A stretch of 64,000 nt of DNA from Methylobacterium sp. J-077 (GTDB lineage Bacteria; Pseudomonadota; Alphaproteobacteria; Rhizobiales; Beijerinckiaceae): contig NZ_JAKSYJ010000119.1 in NCBI RefSeq assembly GCF_022829365.1, positions 248,001-312,000 on the forward strand, read 5' to 3'. Made by a program: the position numbers and the translations under genes. Positions 11,224 through 20,313 of this stretch are shown piece by piece; within the stretch, counting starts at the first letter, position 1, and the number at the start of each line of letters is the position of its first letter. The notes below the pieces were generated by a model. It was not told the DNA's origin. It made no database searches and worked only from the letters and a program-made list of their open reading frames with translations.

Positions 11224-11291
11224 AGCTGCTTGCCGAACCTTGAGATTTCGGCGCGCGGTAGCATGGAACCGGGGCGCGGGGCCAGCGGGGA

Positions 11292-13028
11292 TCAGGGCGC
11301 GGTCGCGCCCCGCATCGGTGCCGAGGCCAGGCGCGCGAAGCTCCAGCGCACCTCGACATCGTCGGAGACGCGCAGATGCAGCACGATCTGGTCGGTGCGG
11401 CGCGGTCCGGTGAGGCCGGAGAAGTAGACGCTCTCCTCGATGGCGATCTCGGCGCCCTCCGCCCGGAACACCCAGATCTCGCCGAGCGCGGAGGCGAGTT
11501 CGAGCCCCTCGGCCACGCCGCGCACGGCGATGCCGGGATGCAGGTGGAAGCGGATCGCCACATCGTGGCCGCGCACCCGGCTCTTGCCCTGACGCAGGAA
11601 GGCGTCGCGGCCTTCGAGCCGTGCATCCGCGGGAGAGAGCTGCCAGCGCCGCTCGTGGACGATGCCGAATTCGGGCGCGTAGCCGTCGTGCCGGGCGGCG
11701 AGGACGGTGCTGCCGGCCTCCTCCACCCGCTCGGCCGCGACCGCGGCGGGGCCGCGCAGGACCACGGCGCCGCGCCGTCGGATCAGCCACTCGGCCATCA
11801 GGCGCTCGCCCCACCAGCCGGTGGCGGTGAGGAACCGGCAGGAGGAGGCGTCGGCGACGCTGGCCGTCGAATGGGCCGGCGTGGAGCGAGCCAGCAGGCG
11901 CAGGTCCGGCCCGCTGGCCGGCAGCCCGCAATTGACCACGATCCGCTGCGGGCCGCTCGACATCTCGAAGGCGAGGCAGCCCGCCCCGGCGTTCAGCGAA
12001 AACGGCAGCGGCGGGCTCTTGCCGACATCGGCGACCACGATGACCCGGCCGCCCTCCAGCCGTTCGTAGCCGGAATTCGGCGCGTGCATCATCGGCCGGG
12101 CGAGCGCGCCGTCATAGACCAGCAGCGTCGCGAGATGGTCGGCGTCGGTGGCGCCCATGCCGTTGAAATGGCTGAGCGAGGCGTCCGGGTGGCGCAGCAG
12201 CCGCAGCAGCGGCAGCATCCGGTCCACCGCCCGCAGCAGCGCCGCCGGCGGCTCGACGCTGCGGCTGAGATAGCTCTGGCGCAGAGGCAGGAGGTCGAGG
12301 AGCAGCTCCATGGCGAAGCGCGGGTCGCGGGAGCGATGGCCGCCATCCGTGAGGATCTGGCGGTCGAGCTCGCGCGACAGGATCCGGGTGGCCCGGCGCA
12401 GGATCGGCTGGATGCCGTCGCAGCACAGGCCGGCATAGCAGAGCGCCACGGCCGCGTTCAGGCGCCATTGCGGCGGCACGCCCCGGCGCAGGTCGCGCTC
12501 CAGCTGCTGGGCGTTGCGGGCGATGGCCTTCAAGAAATTCTGGTAGAAGCCGTGGTCGGCGCCCTCGAGCACCAGGGGCGACTGGCACAGGAACGAGATC
12601 AGCCGCCGCGCCGCCACCGGTGTATGCCGGGCGAGCGCCGGATCACCCCGTCCGCCGATGAAATCCGCCACGAAGGCGCGGGCATTGGCCCGGGCCAGCG
12701 CCGTGTCGGCCGCCCGGAGATGGCGCAGCCAGCCGAAGCCGTAGAGCTCATCGGCCCATTCCGGCGAAGGCGCGGCGTAGTCGAAGGGCGAGCCGCCGCT
12801 CGCCGCCAGCGAGCGGCCGGCGAACACGAACAGGCCGGCATAGATGTCGTCCGCAAACGTCGCGTCGGAGGTGCGCAGATCCTGCGGCGCGATCACGAGC
12901 CCGGTCACCCGCATCCGCGCCAGGATGTCGGGCGGGGCAGTGAGGCTGGCGCCGACGGCACGGAAGGTCCGCACGGTCTCGCGCGCCACGAGCCGATAGA
13001 AGCGCCAGCGGTCAGGCCCCCAAGCCAC
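11292..13028 (-). CDS. Heparinase II/III family protein
   Basis: 578 residues. An alpha-helical toroid-like N-terminal half (to about residue 300, with many Leu/Arg-rich helices) and a beta-rich C-terminal half containing [17 protein letters not shown] and the motif [14 protein letters not shown] match the heparinase II/III-like family. Members are polysaccharide lyases, but the version next to purH in alphaproteobacteria is usually annotated only at family level, and its substrate is unknown. No clear Sec signal peptide is present, which is unusual for a lyase. It may act on an intracellular or envelope glycan. Start ATG at 13028. Confidence 0.85.
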   Translation of the reverse strand: MAWGPDRWRFYRLVARETVRTFRAVGASLTAPPDILARMRVTGLVIAPQDLRTSDATFADDIYAGLFVFAGRSLAASGGSPFDYAAPSPEWADELYGFGWLRHLRAADTALARANARAFVADFIGGRGDPALARHTPVAARRLISFLCQSPLVLEGADHGFYQNFLKAIARNAQQLERDLRRGVPPQWRLNAAVALCYAGLCCDGIQPILRRATRILSRELDRQILTDGGHRSRDPRFAMELLLDLLPLRQSYLSRSVEPPAALLRAVDRMLPLLRLLRHPDASLSHFNGMGATDADHLATLLVYDGALARPMMHAPNSGYERLEGGRVIVVADVGKSPPLPFSLNAGAGCLAFEMSSGPQRIVVNCGLPASGPDLRLLARSTPAHSTASVADASSCRFLTATGWWGERLMAEWLIRRRGAVVLRGPAAVAAERVEEAGSTVLAARHDGYAPEFGIVHERRWQLSPADARLEGRDAFLRQGKSRVRGHDVAIRFHLHPGIAVRGVAEGLELASALGEIWVFRAEGAEIAIEESVYFSGLTGPRRTDQIVLHLRVSDDVEVRWSFARLASAPMRGATAP

Positions 13029-13246
13029 GCGATATTCCAGCCACGCGATCTCCGAGCCGCGCGATCTCGCCAGGCCCCAAGGGCCCGAGCCCTCGGGTAC
13101 GAGGATCGGCTGGCACCCGTTTCGTTTCAGAGTAGAGGCGGCCTCTTAACCGGCGGTTTACGCTATGTCATTCCCATGGCGGGAAAGAATGCGGATTTAC
13201 GCACGTTCCGGTTGAGACGGCCGAGGCAGGCCGGGCATGCGGTCGC

Positions 13247-14185
13247 TCAGTTGGGAGCCAGGGCCGCGTCGAACGCCTGCAGGTTCGAGCGCATCATGTC
13301 GAGATAGGTCGCGGCTGGGCCGCCCGGACCCGACAGGGCGTCGGAATAGACCTTGCCGCCGATCCGGGCGCCGCCCTCGCGGGCGATCAGCGCCATCTGG
13401 CGCGGGTCGCTGATGTTCTCCAAAAACACCGCCGGCACCTTGTCCTGGCGGATCTGCCGGATGATCGCCGCGACGTCCCGCGGGCTGGCCTCGCTGTCGG
13501 TGGACACGCCCTGGGGGGCGATGAAGCGCAGGCCGTAGGTGGCGGCGAAGTAGCCGAACGCATCGTGGGTGGTGATGATCCGGCGGTTCTCCGGCGGGAT
13601 TTTCTCCACCGCTTTGCGCACGGCTTGGTCGAGGGCGTCGAGCTGAGCCGTGTAAGAGTCGGCGGCGGCCCGATAGGCGTCCGCATGCACCGGGTCGACC
13701 TTCGCCAGGCCGTCGCGGATATTGGTGACGTAGATCCGGACGTTGGCGACGCTCTGCCAGGCATGCGGGTCGATGACGTGGTCGCCGTGATCGTGATGGC
13801 CGACGGCGTGATCGTGATCGTCGGTGGCGGCGATCGTCTTTACCCCCGCGGAGGCGACCACGATCGGCGCGCGGGTGCCGGACGCCCGGATCAGCCGGTC
13901 GAGCCAGCCTTCCAGCCCGAGGCCGTTGACGAACACGATGTCGGCCGTAGCGAGTTTCTTGGCGTCGGCCGGGGATGGGCTGAAGCCGTGCACGTCGGAA
14001 TCCGGGCCGACCAGATCGGTCACCGCGACATGCGGGCCGCCGACGGCGCGCACCAGATCGCCCAGGATCGAGAAGCTCGCCACCGCCCGAACCGGTGCGC
14101 CCCCCGGAGCCGCCCGGGCCGGAGCCGACAGGGCGAGCGCCAGGACAAGGCTCGCGAGCCACGCCAACCGAACCGTTCCATGCAC
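13247..14185 (-). CDS. Zinc/manganese ABC transporter periplasmic binding protein
   Basis: 312 residues from GTG 14185, preceded by a near-perfect ribosome site AGGAGG seven bases upstream. The signal peptide (residues 1-24) ends in APARA. The family is the cluster A-I metal-binding SBPs (ZnuA/AztC/PsaA-like): conserved SFSILGDLVRAVGG, HGFSPSPADAKKL, HAWQSVANV, THDAFGYFAATYG, FLENISDPRQM and a C-terminal SDALS. A His/Asp-rich loop (DDHDHAVGHHDHGDH) before HAWQ indicates a zinc-type member. No permease or ATPase gene is adjacent, so it must work with components encoded elsewhere. A 17-bp perfect palindrome lies 39 bp upstream of its start. Zinc versus manganese cannot be decided from sequence. 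Confidence 0.88.
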   Translation of the reverse strand: MHGTVRLAWLASLVLALALSAPARAAPGGAPVRAVASFSILGDLVRAVGGPHVAVTDLVGPDSDVHGFSPSPADAKKLATADIVFVNGLGLEGWLDRLIRASGTRAPIVVASAGVKTIAATDDHDHAVGHHDHGDHVIDPHAWQSVANVRIYVTNIRDGLAKVDPVHADAYRAAADSYTAQLDALDQAVRKAVEKIPPENRRIITTHDAFGYFAATYGLRFIAPQGVSTDSEASPRDVAAIIRQIRQDKVPAVFLENISDPRQMALIAREGGARIGGKVYSDALSGPGGPAATYLDMMRSNLQAFDAALAPN

Positions 14186-14223
14186 GCGTTGTCCTCCTAA
14201 TCCACCGGGCCACGGAGCCCGTA

Positions 14224-14240
14224 ATGTAACACTGTTACAT
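14224..14240. promoter_or_regulatory. Perfect 17-bp palindrome, candidate metal-repressor (Zur/Mur-type) operator
   Basis: ATGTAACAcTGTTACAT is an 8-1-8 perfect inverted repeat between the divergent metal-binding protein and Spy-like genes. The layout (7-1-7 core TGTAACA/TGTTACA) resembles alphaproteobacterial Fur-superfamily boxes such as Zur sites (TGTTATA-N-TATAACA), although the inner bases differ. Its position 39 bp from one start and 93 bp from the other would let it control both. Confidence 0.6.
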
Positions 14241-14332
14241 ACACAAGCGGGATACACGGTGAGCGCCTGATGCGCATCGTGGGTCGCCGCCGGGTCATCG
14301 CCGCGGCGGCCGAGCGTGAGATGGAGAGTGCT

Positions 14333-14854
14333 ATGTCCCGACGTTTGAGAGCCGCCATTCTGGTCACCGGCGCCCTCGGCCTGGGCCTCGTCGGCGCCGC
14401 CGCCGCGCGCGACCGCGGTCCCGAGGGTTTTCGCGGGCACGGGGCTTGGAGCGCCCTGAGCCCCGCGGATCGGGCCGCCTTCGCGGATGCCCGCATCGCC
14501 GCCCTGCATGCCGGCCTGAAGCTCAATCCCGACCAGGAAAAGCTGTGGCCGCCGGTCGAGGCCGCGATCCGCGACATGGTCAAGCTGCGCCAGCAGCGCC
14601 GCGAAGCGATGCGCGACCGTCCGTCGATGTCCGACGACGCGCCGGCCGCCCTGCGGGCGATGGCGGATGCCACGACCGCCCGGGGCGAGGCCCTGCGCAA
14701 GCTCGCCGACACCTCGCAGCCGCTCTACGCCAGCCTCGACCCGGATCAGAAGCGGCGCGCGATGATCCTGGCCCGCCCGATGGGCCGCCATGGTCACGGC
14801 GGCTGGCATCACCATCGCGACGACGAGCGCGGGCCGGGCGGCGACGACCACTGA
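14333..14854 (+). CDS. Spy/CpxP-like periplasmic protein with His-rich tail
   Basis: 173 residues from ATG 14333 (GGAGAG seven bases upstream); an in-frame extension to 14270 is possible. A signal peptide (residues 1-25) ends GAAAARD. The body is alpha-helical with two repeats of the LTxxQ type: LNPDQEKLWPPVEAAIRDM (about 68) and LDPDQKRRAMIL (about 136). This is the LTXXQ/Spy-like family of periplasmic chaperone or metal-stress proteins (Spy, CpxP, CnrX relatives). The C-terminus is HGHGGWHHHRDDER, suggesting Zn/Ni/Co/Cu binding. It is divergent from the metal-binding SBP across a shared palindrome, so I infer a role in metal homeostasis. Confidence 0.75.
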   Translation: MSRRLRAAILVTGALGLGLVGAAAARDRGPEGFRGHGAWSALSPADRAAFADARIAALHAGLKLNPDQEKLWPPVEAAIRDMVKLRQQRREAMRDRPSMSDDAPAALRAMADATTARGEALRKLADTSQPLYASLDPDQKRRAMILARPMGRHGHGGWHHHRDDERGPGGDDH

Positions 14855-14889
14855 AGGTCCGGCGACGACGCCAAAATACTTGATCCGCG

Positions 14890-14926
14890 GCGGCGGCAGC
14901 TGCAAACCGCTGCCGCCGCGCGTTTT
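14890..14926 (+). terminator. Intrinsic terminator after the Spy-like gene
   Basis: An 11-bp perfect stem (14890-14900 with 14909-14919, loop TGCAAACC) is followed by CGCGTTTTG. It lies 35 bp after the stop. Confidence 0.65.
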
Positions 14927-14982
14927 GCCTCAGGGAAGCTTGCCTCAGGGAGCCCGGTGACAGGTTCGAACCGGTAAGCTCC

Positions 14983-16836
14983 ATGGCGCGCCTCCCCGGC
15001 GACACCTTCCCCCTCCTCGTCCGCCTGTGGCGTACCTGGCTCTATCCCCACCGCGCGACGCTCGCCGTGGTACTGGTGCTGATCGCGCTGGTGGGCGGCT
15101 CGACCGGGCTGTACCCGGCGCTGATCAAGGCCGCCTTCGACGCCTTCGACCGCAAGGATGCGGCGGCGATCGCCTACGGGCCGCTGGTGGTGATCGTGGT
15201 CACGGCTTTGCGCGGCTTCTCGCTCTTCGGCCAGACGGTGCTGACCAACCGGGTCGTCACCCGGGTCGAGGCCGACATGCAGGCGGCGCTCTATGGCCAC
15301 CTGATCGAATCCGACCTGGCGCAGCTCGGCCGCGAGAGCCCGGCGGCGCTGACTCAGCGCTTCACCACCGACTTCGCCTTCATCAAGGAGGCGCTGACCC
15401 GCATCTCCACGGTGCTGCTGCGCGACATCGCCATGCTGATCGGGCTGGTCGCGGCGCTGATCTGGATGGACCCGGTGCTGACGCTCGTGGCCGGCCTGAC
15501 CGTGCCGTTCGTGGCCGGGCCGATCGGGCGGATCGGCAAGAAGCTCCGGCGGGTCTCGACCACCACCCAGGAGCAGATGGGCGCCACCGCCAGCCTGATC
15601 TCGGAGAGCCTGCAGGGCGCCCGGGTCGCCAAGACCTACGCGATGGAGGGCTACCTCAAGGGTCGGGCGGCCCAGGCGCTCGACGAGGTGCGGCGCCTCA
15701 AGATGAAGGCCGCCAACGCTCGCGGGCGCCTCGATCCGCTGCTGGAGGTGGGCGGCGGCATCGCGGTGGCGGGCGTGCTGGTCCTGGTCGGGCAGCGGGT
15801 GCTGGCCGGCGAGCGGACGGTCGGCGATTTCACCGGCTACGTCGCGGCCCTGCTGCTCGCCGCGCAGCCGGCCCGGGCTCTGGGCAACCTTAACGCCATC
15901 CTGCAGGAGGCGGCGGCGGCGTTGCGGCGTTACTTCGACGTGATGGACGAGGCCCCTCAGATTCGCGAGGCGCCCGGCGCGGCGCCGCTCACCGTCACCG
16001 CCGGGGAGATCCGGTTCGAGGGCGTGCAGTTCCGCTACCGCCCGGACGCGCCAGCCCTGGAGGGGATCGACCTCACCGTTCCGGCCGGCGCCGCCACCGC
16101 GCTCGTCGGGCGCTCGGGCTCCGGAAAGTCCTCGCTGCTCAACCTCGTGCCGCGGCTCTACGACGTCACCGCCGGCCGGGTGACGATCGACGGGCAGGAC
16201 GTGCGCGCCGTGACGCTCGCCTCGCTTCGCGCGGCCGTCGCGGTAGTCTCGCAGGAGGTGGTTCTGTTCGACGACACGGTCGCCGCCAATATCGGCTTCG
16301 GCCGTCCCGGGGCGCGCCCGGCCGAGATCGAGGCTGCGGCGCGCGCCGCGGCGGCCCACGACTTCGTCGCCGCCCTGCCGGAGGGCTACGCGTTCCGGGT
16401 CGGCCCGGGCGGCAACCGCCTGTCCGGCGGCGAGCGGCAGCGGATCGCCCTGGCCCGGGCCTTTCTGAAGGATGCGCCGATCCTGCTCCTCGACGAGGCG
16501 ACCTCGGCTCTCGATTCCGAATCCGAGCGCCTGGTTCAGGAGGCGCTGACCCGGCTGATGCGCGGCCGCACCACCCTGGTGATCGCCCATCGCCTCTCGA
16601 CGGTGCGGGAGGCCGACCGGATCGCCGTGATGGAGGCCGGCCGGGTGATCGAGACCGGCCGCCACGACGATCTGATCGCATCGGGCGGTGCCTATGCCCG
16701 CCTGCACCGGCTGCAGCTGTCCGACCCGCCGCCTCCCGTGCGAACGGATTCACACAGTGCTGGACGAGGCTCGGGTCCCCTCTCTCGTGCGGGAGGGGAA
16801 CAGGGTGAGGGGTGCGACCTCTCCGGAGAAACCTGA
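14983..16836 (+). CDS. ABC exporter, fused membrane and ATPase domains (MsbA-like)
   Basis: 617 residues. The half-transporter has six membrane helices (residues about 20-310) followed by an ATPase domain. Walker [10 protein letters not shown], signature [14 protein letters not shown], Walker [13 protein letters not shown] and H-loop VIAHRLST are all intact, so it should be active as a homodimer. It belongs to the MsbA/lipid-multidrug exporter class, but the substrate is unknown; a lipid or lipid-linked molecule is the usual guess. The last 40 or so residues after [13 protein letters not shown] are low-complexity and are encoded by a dispersed palindromic repeat (16774 onward), so the native C-terminus was probably extended by a repeat insertion. 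Confidence 0.9.
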   Translation: MARLPGDTFPLLVRLWRTWLYPHRATLAVVLVLIALVGGSTGLYPALIKAAFDAFDRKDAAAIAYGPLVVIVVTALRGFSLFGQTVLTNRVVTRVEADMQAALYGHLIESDLAQLGRESPAALTQRFTTDFAFIKEALTRISTVLLRDIAMLIGLVAALIWMDPVLTLVAGLTVPFVAGPIGRIGKKLRRVSTTTQEQMGATASLISESLQGARVAKTYAMEGYLKGRAAQALDEVRRLKMKAANARGRLDPLLEVGGGIAVAGVLVLVGQRVLAGERTVGDFTGYVAALLLAAQPARALGNLNAILQEAAAALRRYFDVMDEAPQIREAPGAAPLTVTAGEIRFEGVQFRYRPDAPALEGIDLTVPAGAATALVGRSGSGKSSLLNLVPRLYDVTAGRVTIDGQDVRAVTLASLRAAVAVVSQEVVLFDDTVAANIGFGRPGARPAEIEAAARAAAAHDFVAALPEGYAFRVGPGGNRLSGGERQRIALARAFLKDAPILLLDEATSALDSESERLVQEALTRLMRGRTTLVIAHRLSTVREADRIAVMEAGRVIETGRHDDLIASGGAYARLHRLQLSDPPPPVRTDSHSAGRGSGPLSRAGGEQGEGCDLSGET

Positions 16837-16872
16837 TTTCTCACCCCAACCCTCTCCCGCGCGGGAGAGGGA
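16774..16872. repeat. REP-like palindromic repeat, family A, copy 1
   Basis: Two GGGAGAGGG-type palindromic units: an imperfect one at 16775-16799 and a perfect 22-bp palindrome at 16850-16871. The left unit lies inside the coding end of the ABC exporter. The same CCCTC(TC)CCC...GGGGAGGG core recurs at 18197, 18304 and 23474. Confidence 0.75.
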
Positions 16873-17027
16873 GCGCGTCGCGGACGTCGCAGGGCGACGC
16901 GTGAATCGCGTAGTCAGCAGCCTGAGGCGCCGGCGGCACAAGCTGCCGACAAGGCATCAGCGACACCATAGGCATGCGCACGCTCCGTAGATTCGTCCGC
17001 CGGAGCGCGGCATAAGGGCTTAAGTCT

Positions 17028-18131
17028 ATGAGGACCCTTCCCGTGAGCGACCTGACGTTCGAGACCCACGCCCATCCCGCCCGCCGGACCGACGCCGAGC
17101 GGGCCGCCCTGATGGAGAATCCGGGCTTCGGCAAGGTGTTCACCGATCACATGGTGGTGGCCCGATACTCCGCCGGTCGCGGCTGGCACGATGCGCGGAT
17201 CCAGGCGCGCGAGGCGATCCCGCTCGATCCTGCCGCCGCGGTGCTACATTACGCGCAGGAGATCTTCGAGGGGCTCAAGGCCTATCGCACCGCCGACGGC
17301 GGCGCGGCCCTGTTCCGCCCCGATGCCAATGCCCGCCGCTTCCGCCAATCGGCCGAGCGCATGGCGATGGCGCCGTTCCCCGAGGACGCCTTCGTCGAGG
17401 CCATGCACAAGCTGGTACAGGTTGATCGCGCCTGGATCCCCGACACCCCCGACGGCAGCCTGTACCTGCGGCCGTTCATGATCGCCAACGAGGCGTTCCT
17501 GGGGGTCAAGCCGGCCTCGGAATACCTGTTCATCACCATCGCGTCGGCGGTGGGGTCCTACTTCAAGGATCCCAACGGCACGGTCACGGTCTGGGTCTCG
17601 GAGCACTTCACCCGCGCGGCGCCGGGGGGCACAGGCGCGGCCAAATGCGGCGGCAACTACGCCGCCAGCCTCGCCGCGCAGGCCGAAGCCACCAGCCAGG
17701 GCTGCGAGCAGGTCGTGTTCCTCGACGCGGCCGAGCGCCGCTATATCGAGGAGCTCGGCGGCATGAACGTGTTCTTCGTGTTCGCGGACGGTTCGCTGCA
17801 GACCCCGCCGCTCTCCGACAGCATCCTGCCCGGCATCACCCGCGATTCTGTGATCACCCTGGCCCGCGAGGCCGGGCTCACCGTCCGGGAAGAACCCTAC
17901 ACGATCGATGCCTGGCGGGCCGACGTCCGGGCGGGGCGCCTCACCGAGGCCTTCGCCTGCGGCACCGCCGCGGTGATCACCCCGATCGGCACGGTGAAGG
18001 GCCGCGAAGACAATTTCACCATCGGCGACGCGGTGGCCGGCCCGGTGGCCCGCCGGCTGCGCGGCCTGCTGGTGGATATCCAGCGTGGCACGACCCAGGA
18101 GTCGCACGGCTGGTTCCAGAAGGTCTTTTAG
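17028..18131 (+). CDS. ilvE: Branched-chain amino acid aminotransferase
   Basis: 367 residues, fold type IV PLP enzyme of the longer (group II) BCAT type. It reversibly transaminates Leu, Ile and Val with 2-oxoglutarate. Visible family marks are HYAQEIFEGLKAYR, LYLRPFMIANE, the PLP lysine in GAAKCGGNYAAS, and EELGGMNVFFVF near the cofactor loop, followed by TPPLSDSILPGITRDS and FACGTAAVITPIG. The ATG at 17028 starts MRTLPVSDLTFE. It stands alone: the ABC exporter and a repeat lie upstream, and a pair of inverted repeats lies downstream. Confidence 0.96.
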   Translation: MRTLPVSDLTFETHAHPARRTDAERAALMENPGFGKVFTDHMVVARYSAGRGWHDARIQAREAIPLDPAAAVLHYAQEIFEGLKAYRTADGGAALFRPDANARRFRQSAERMAMAPFPEDAFVEAMHKLVQVDRAWIPDTPDGSLYLRPFMIANEAFLGVKPASEYLFITIASAVGSYFKDPNGTVTVWVSEHFTRAAPGGTGAAKCGGNYAASLAAQAEATSQGCEQVVFLDAAERRYIEELGGMNVFFVFADGSLQTPPLSDSILPGITRDSVITLAREAGLTVREEPYTIDAWRADVRAGRLTEAFACGTAAVITPIGTVKGREDNFTIGDAVAGPVARRLRGLLVDIQRGTTQESHGWFQKVF

Positions 18132-18196
18132 GGTTTTTTCGCCGCGGGTCGCGGGGTCGGTTTGCTCAGCGTGCTTCGTCCGGATCTGCGGCGCCG

Positions 18197-18251
18197 TCCC
18201 TCTCCCCTCTGCGGGGGAGGGTGGCCCGCGAAGCGGGACGGGAGAGGGGAG
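18197..18251. repeat. REP-like repeat, family A, copy 2
   Basis: A double-hairpin element, with CCCTCTCCCC at the left edge and GGGAGAGGGG at the right. It contains TCTGCGGGGGAGGGTGGCC, which occurs in the opposite orientation in the copy at 18304. Confidence 0.75.
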
Positions 18252-18303
18252 CGCCGCTTCCGGAAAGAACGCGCTGGGGGTGAAGTCCTGAACTGTCGCG
18301 CTG

Positions 18304-18362
18304 CCCCTCTCCCGACCCCTGCTGACGCAGGGGCCACCCTCCCCCGCAGAGGGGGGAGGGAG
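18304..18362. repeat. REP-like repeat, family A, copy 3 (inverted relative to copy 2)
   Basis: Its reverse complement reads CCCTCCCCCCTCTGCGGGGG and continues AGGGTGGCC, matching copy 2 about 50 bp upstream. Together they form an inverted pair that could fold into one long stem. The right edge GGGAGGGAG is 8 bp before the ATG of the next gene and looks like its ribosome binding site. Confidence 0.75.
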
Positions 18363-18370
18363 ACGCGCGG

Positions 18371-20167
18371 ATGACGGAAACGGCGGCCGGCATCCCGGAA
18401 ACAGCCCCCGGGCCCTGGAATCCCGGCGTCCAGTCCGACCTGCCGGCCGCGTTCACGCCCCTGATCACCGTCTACCGACCCGAGCACGTCGAGACGCCCC
18501 TGCGCGACGCGTTCGAGATGAGCGACCTGTGCGGTCTGCCGGCCCGCCAGCTCACCCGGATCCGGCCCGGACGCCTCGTCGTCCACGAGGTGCTGATCCG
18601 GGTCATGTCCGACCTGTCGGTGCCGGTGGGCGCGGTCTACGCGGATCTCGGGGTCAATTTCCGCGCGATCGTCTCGGCCATCCTGCACGAGGGCGTCGAG
18701 CCCCGGCTCAGCGAGGTCGAAGCCGCCCTGGCGGCGGTTCGGGACGAGGCCGATTTGGTGCTCCGGCGCGAGATCGCCGCTATCTTCGACGACCCGCCCT
18801 CCCCGCCGCCGCCGGAGCCCGGCTGGCTCGACCGGCTGCTCGGGCGCCGTCCGCCGACGCCCAGCCCGCTCCCCCGCCCGGATCCCGCGAGCCGGGCGCT
18901 CGGCCATCTCGAGGCCTGGCATCAGCGGGCGGCGCAGGCCGGCGACGGCCTGGAGATCGCCGCCTGCGAGGCCCTGCGCAGTGTCGTCTCCGGGATCCTC
19001 GCTCGGCAGAACGCGCTGATCCGCGACCCCGCCCTGCTGTGCGGCATCGCCGGGACCCTGATCTCCAACGGCTACGGCAGCCGCCGCATCGGCGAGTTGA
19101 TCGAGCCCTGGATCGCCGCCGTGGTCGAGGCAAGCGGCTACCGGCGCCTCGCCCCCCAGGCCCATCCGGTGGTGATGAACGTCAAGGGCGCCTCGGCCTC
19201 GGGCAAGAGCACGATCCGGCCCTACCAGTTGGGGCTCGCCAGACGCCTCGGGATGGCCTGGTCCGACTTCGCCGTGATCACCCCGGACGTCTGGCGCAAG
19301 TTTCTGCTCGACTACGACAGCCTCGGCCCGGCGACCCGGTATGCCGGCACGCTCACGGGCTACGAGGTCGAGATGATCGACATGAAGCTCGACCGCTACG
19401 TCACCCGCAAGGCGGCCGAGCGCCGGATCTCGAACCTGCTGATCGACCGGTTCCGGTTCGACAGCTTCCAGGCCGAGGCCGGCTCGGATGGTGGCGGCCA
19501 ACTGCTCACCCGGTTCGGCGAGCGGGTCTACATGCAGTTCATGGTCACGCCCCCGGCCGACACGGTGGAGCGCGCCTACAGGCGCGGCGAGCAGTTCGGC
19601 CGGTTCAAGGCGGTGGAGGACCTGCTGGCCCACAACGTCGAGGCCTATACCGGCATGCCGCGGCTGTTCTTCAACTGGGCGCTGGCCCGGGACAAGCAGG
19701 TGGTCTGCGAGTTCCTCGACAACAGCGTCCCGCAGGGCGAGCGCCCGCGCACCATCGCCTTCGGCGCCGGCGGCGTCCTCAACATCCTCGCCGTGAAGGG
19801 GCTGATCGACATCGACCGCTTCCGCAAGGTCGACATCTTCGCCCGCGGGCCGGACGCGGTGTTCCGCGGCGTCGACCTCGCGGCCGATGCCAACACGAGC
19901 TTTCTCCGCGCGTGTCTTCGGCGGATGGACGTGGTCCGGTTCGCCCGGGCCGACACCGGACGCGTGTTCGTGCGCCTCGACCGTGGCCGTGTCACCGGTA
20001 TCGATCGCCAGGTCCCGTCAGTCGCGGCCGACGATCCGGACTGGGAGGCGGCCCGGGCAGTCATCGGCATTCCAGCCGATACCGCCGGGATACCGGACCT
20101 CGATGAGACGCTTGTCCCGGCGGATGAGCCGACGCTGGGCGCTTGGGGACCCGGCACCACCCGATAG
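18371..20167 (+). CDS. Large P-loop protein with zeta-toxin/kinase-like core, unknown function
   Basis: 598 residues; I do not recognise a named family. The N-terminal 270 residues are largely helical with a Pro-rich linker (about 138-175). At residues 270-280 there is a clear Walker A motif, VKGASASGKST, followed by ITPDVWRKFLLDY, a Tyr/Asp-rich stretch and RFRFDSFQAE. That order (P-loop, then D-x-W-R, then an acidic/aromatic segment) is reminiscent of zeta-toxin or polynucleotide/nucleoside kinase-like proteins. No signal peptide or membrane helix is seen. Translation appears to start at ATG 18371 with its ribosome site contributed by a dispersed repeat; the next in-frame ATG is about 48 codons further. 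No antitoxin-like gene is adjacent. Confidence 0.7.
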   Translation: MTETAAGIPETAPGPWNPGVQSDLPAAFTPLITVYRPEHVETPLRDAFEMSDLCGLPARQLTRIRPGRLVVHEVLIRVMSDLSVPVGAVYADLGVNFRAIVSAILHEGVEPRLSEVEAALAAVRDEADLVLRREIAAIFDDPPSPPPPEPGWLDRLLGRRPPTPSPLPRPDPASRALGHLEAWHQRAAQAGDGLEIAACEALRSVVSGILARQNALIRDPALLCGIAGTLISNGYGSRRIGELIEPWIAAVVEASGYRRLAPQAHPVVMNVKGASASGKSTIRPYQLGLARRLGMAWSDFAVITPDVWRKFLLDYDSLGPATRYAGTLTGYEVEMIDMKLDRYVTRKAAERRISNLLIDRFRFDSFQAEAGSDGGGQLLTRFGERVYMQFMVTPPADTVERAYRRGEQFGRFKAVEDLLAHNVEAYTGMPRLFFNWALARDKQVVCEFLDNSVPQGERPRTIAFGAGGVLNILAVKGLIDIDRFRKVDIFARGPDAVFRGVDLAADANTSFLRACLRRMDVVRFARADTGRVFVRLDRGRVTGIDRQVPSVAADDPDWEAARAVIGIPADTAGIPDLDETLVPADEPTLGAWGPGTTR

Positions 20168-20212
20168 GCGGACGGAACAATATTTCCTGGCCTGACAGCG
20201 GGCCGCCGCAGT

Positions 20213-20250
20213 GCATGCTGGTATATTGCATGCCTGTGCTGAATATGCAT
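20213..20250. promoter_or_regulatory. Triple TGCATG motif cluster upstream of oxlT
   Basis: GCATGC at 20213-20218 and 20228-20233 (15-bp phase), plus ATGCAT at 20245-20250, lie 64-101 bp before the oxlT start in a relatively AT-rich stretch. The arrangement suggests a regulator site, but no known box is matched. Confidence 0.35.
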
Positions 20251-20313
20251 GATTGAATCGGCACGCCAGACGCGCCACTTCAAGGACGCGCCGCCGATCA
20301 GAGAGGCTCAGGG

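Noticed and set aside
14963..14972. GGTTCGAACC resembling a tRNA T-loop
   Set aside because: No cloverleaf arms or anticodon fit around it on either strand; it is just a 10-bp palindrome before the ABC exporter.
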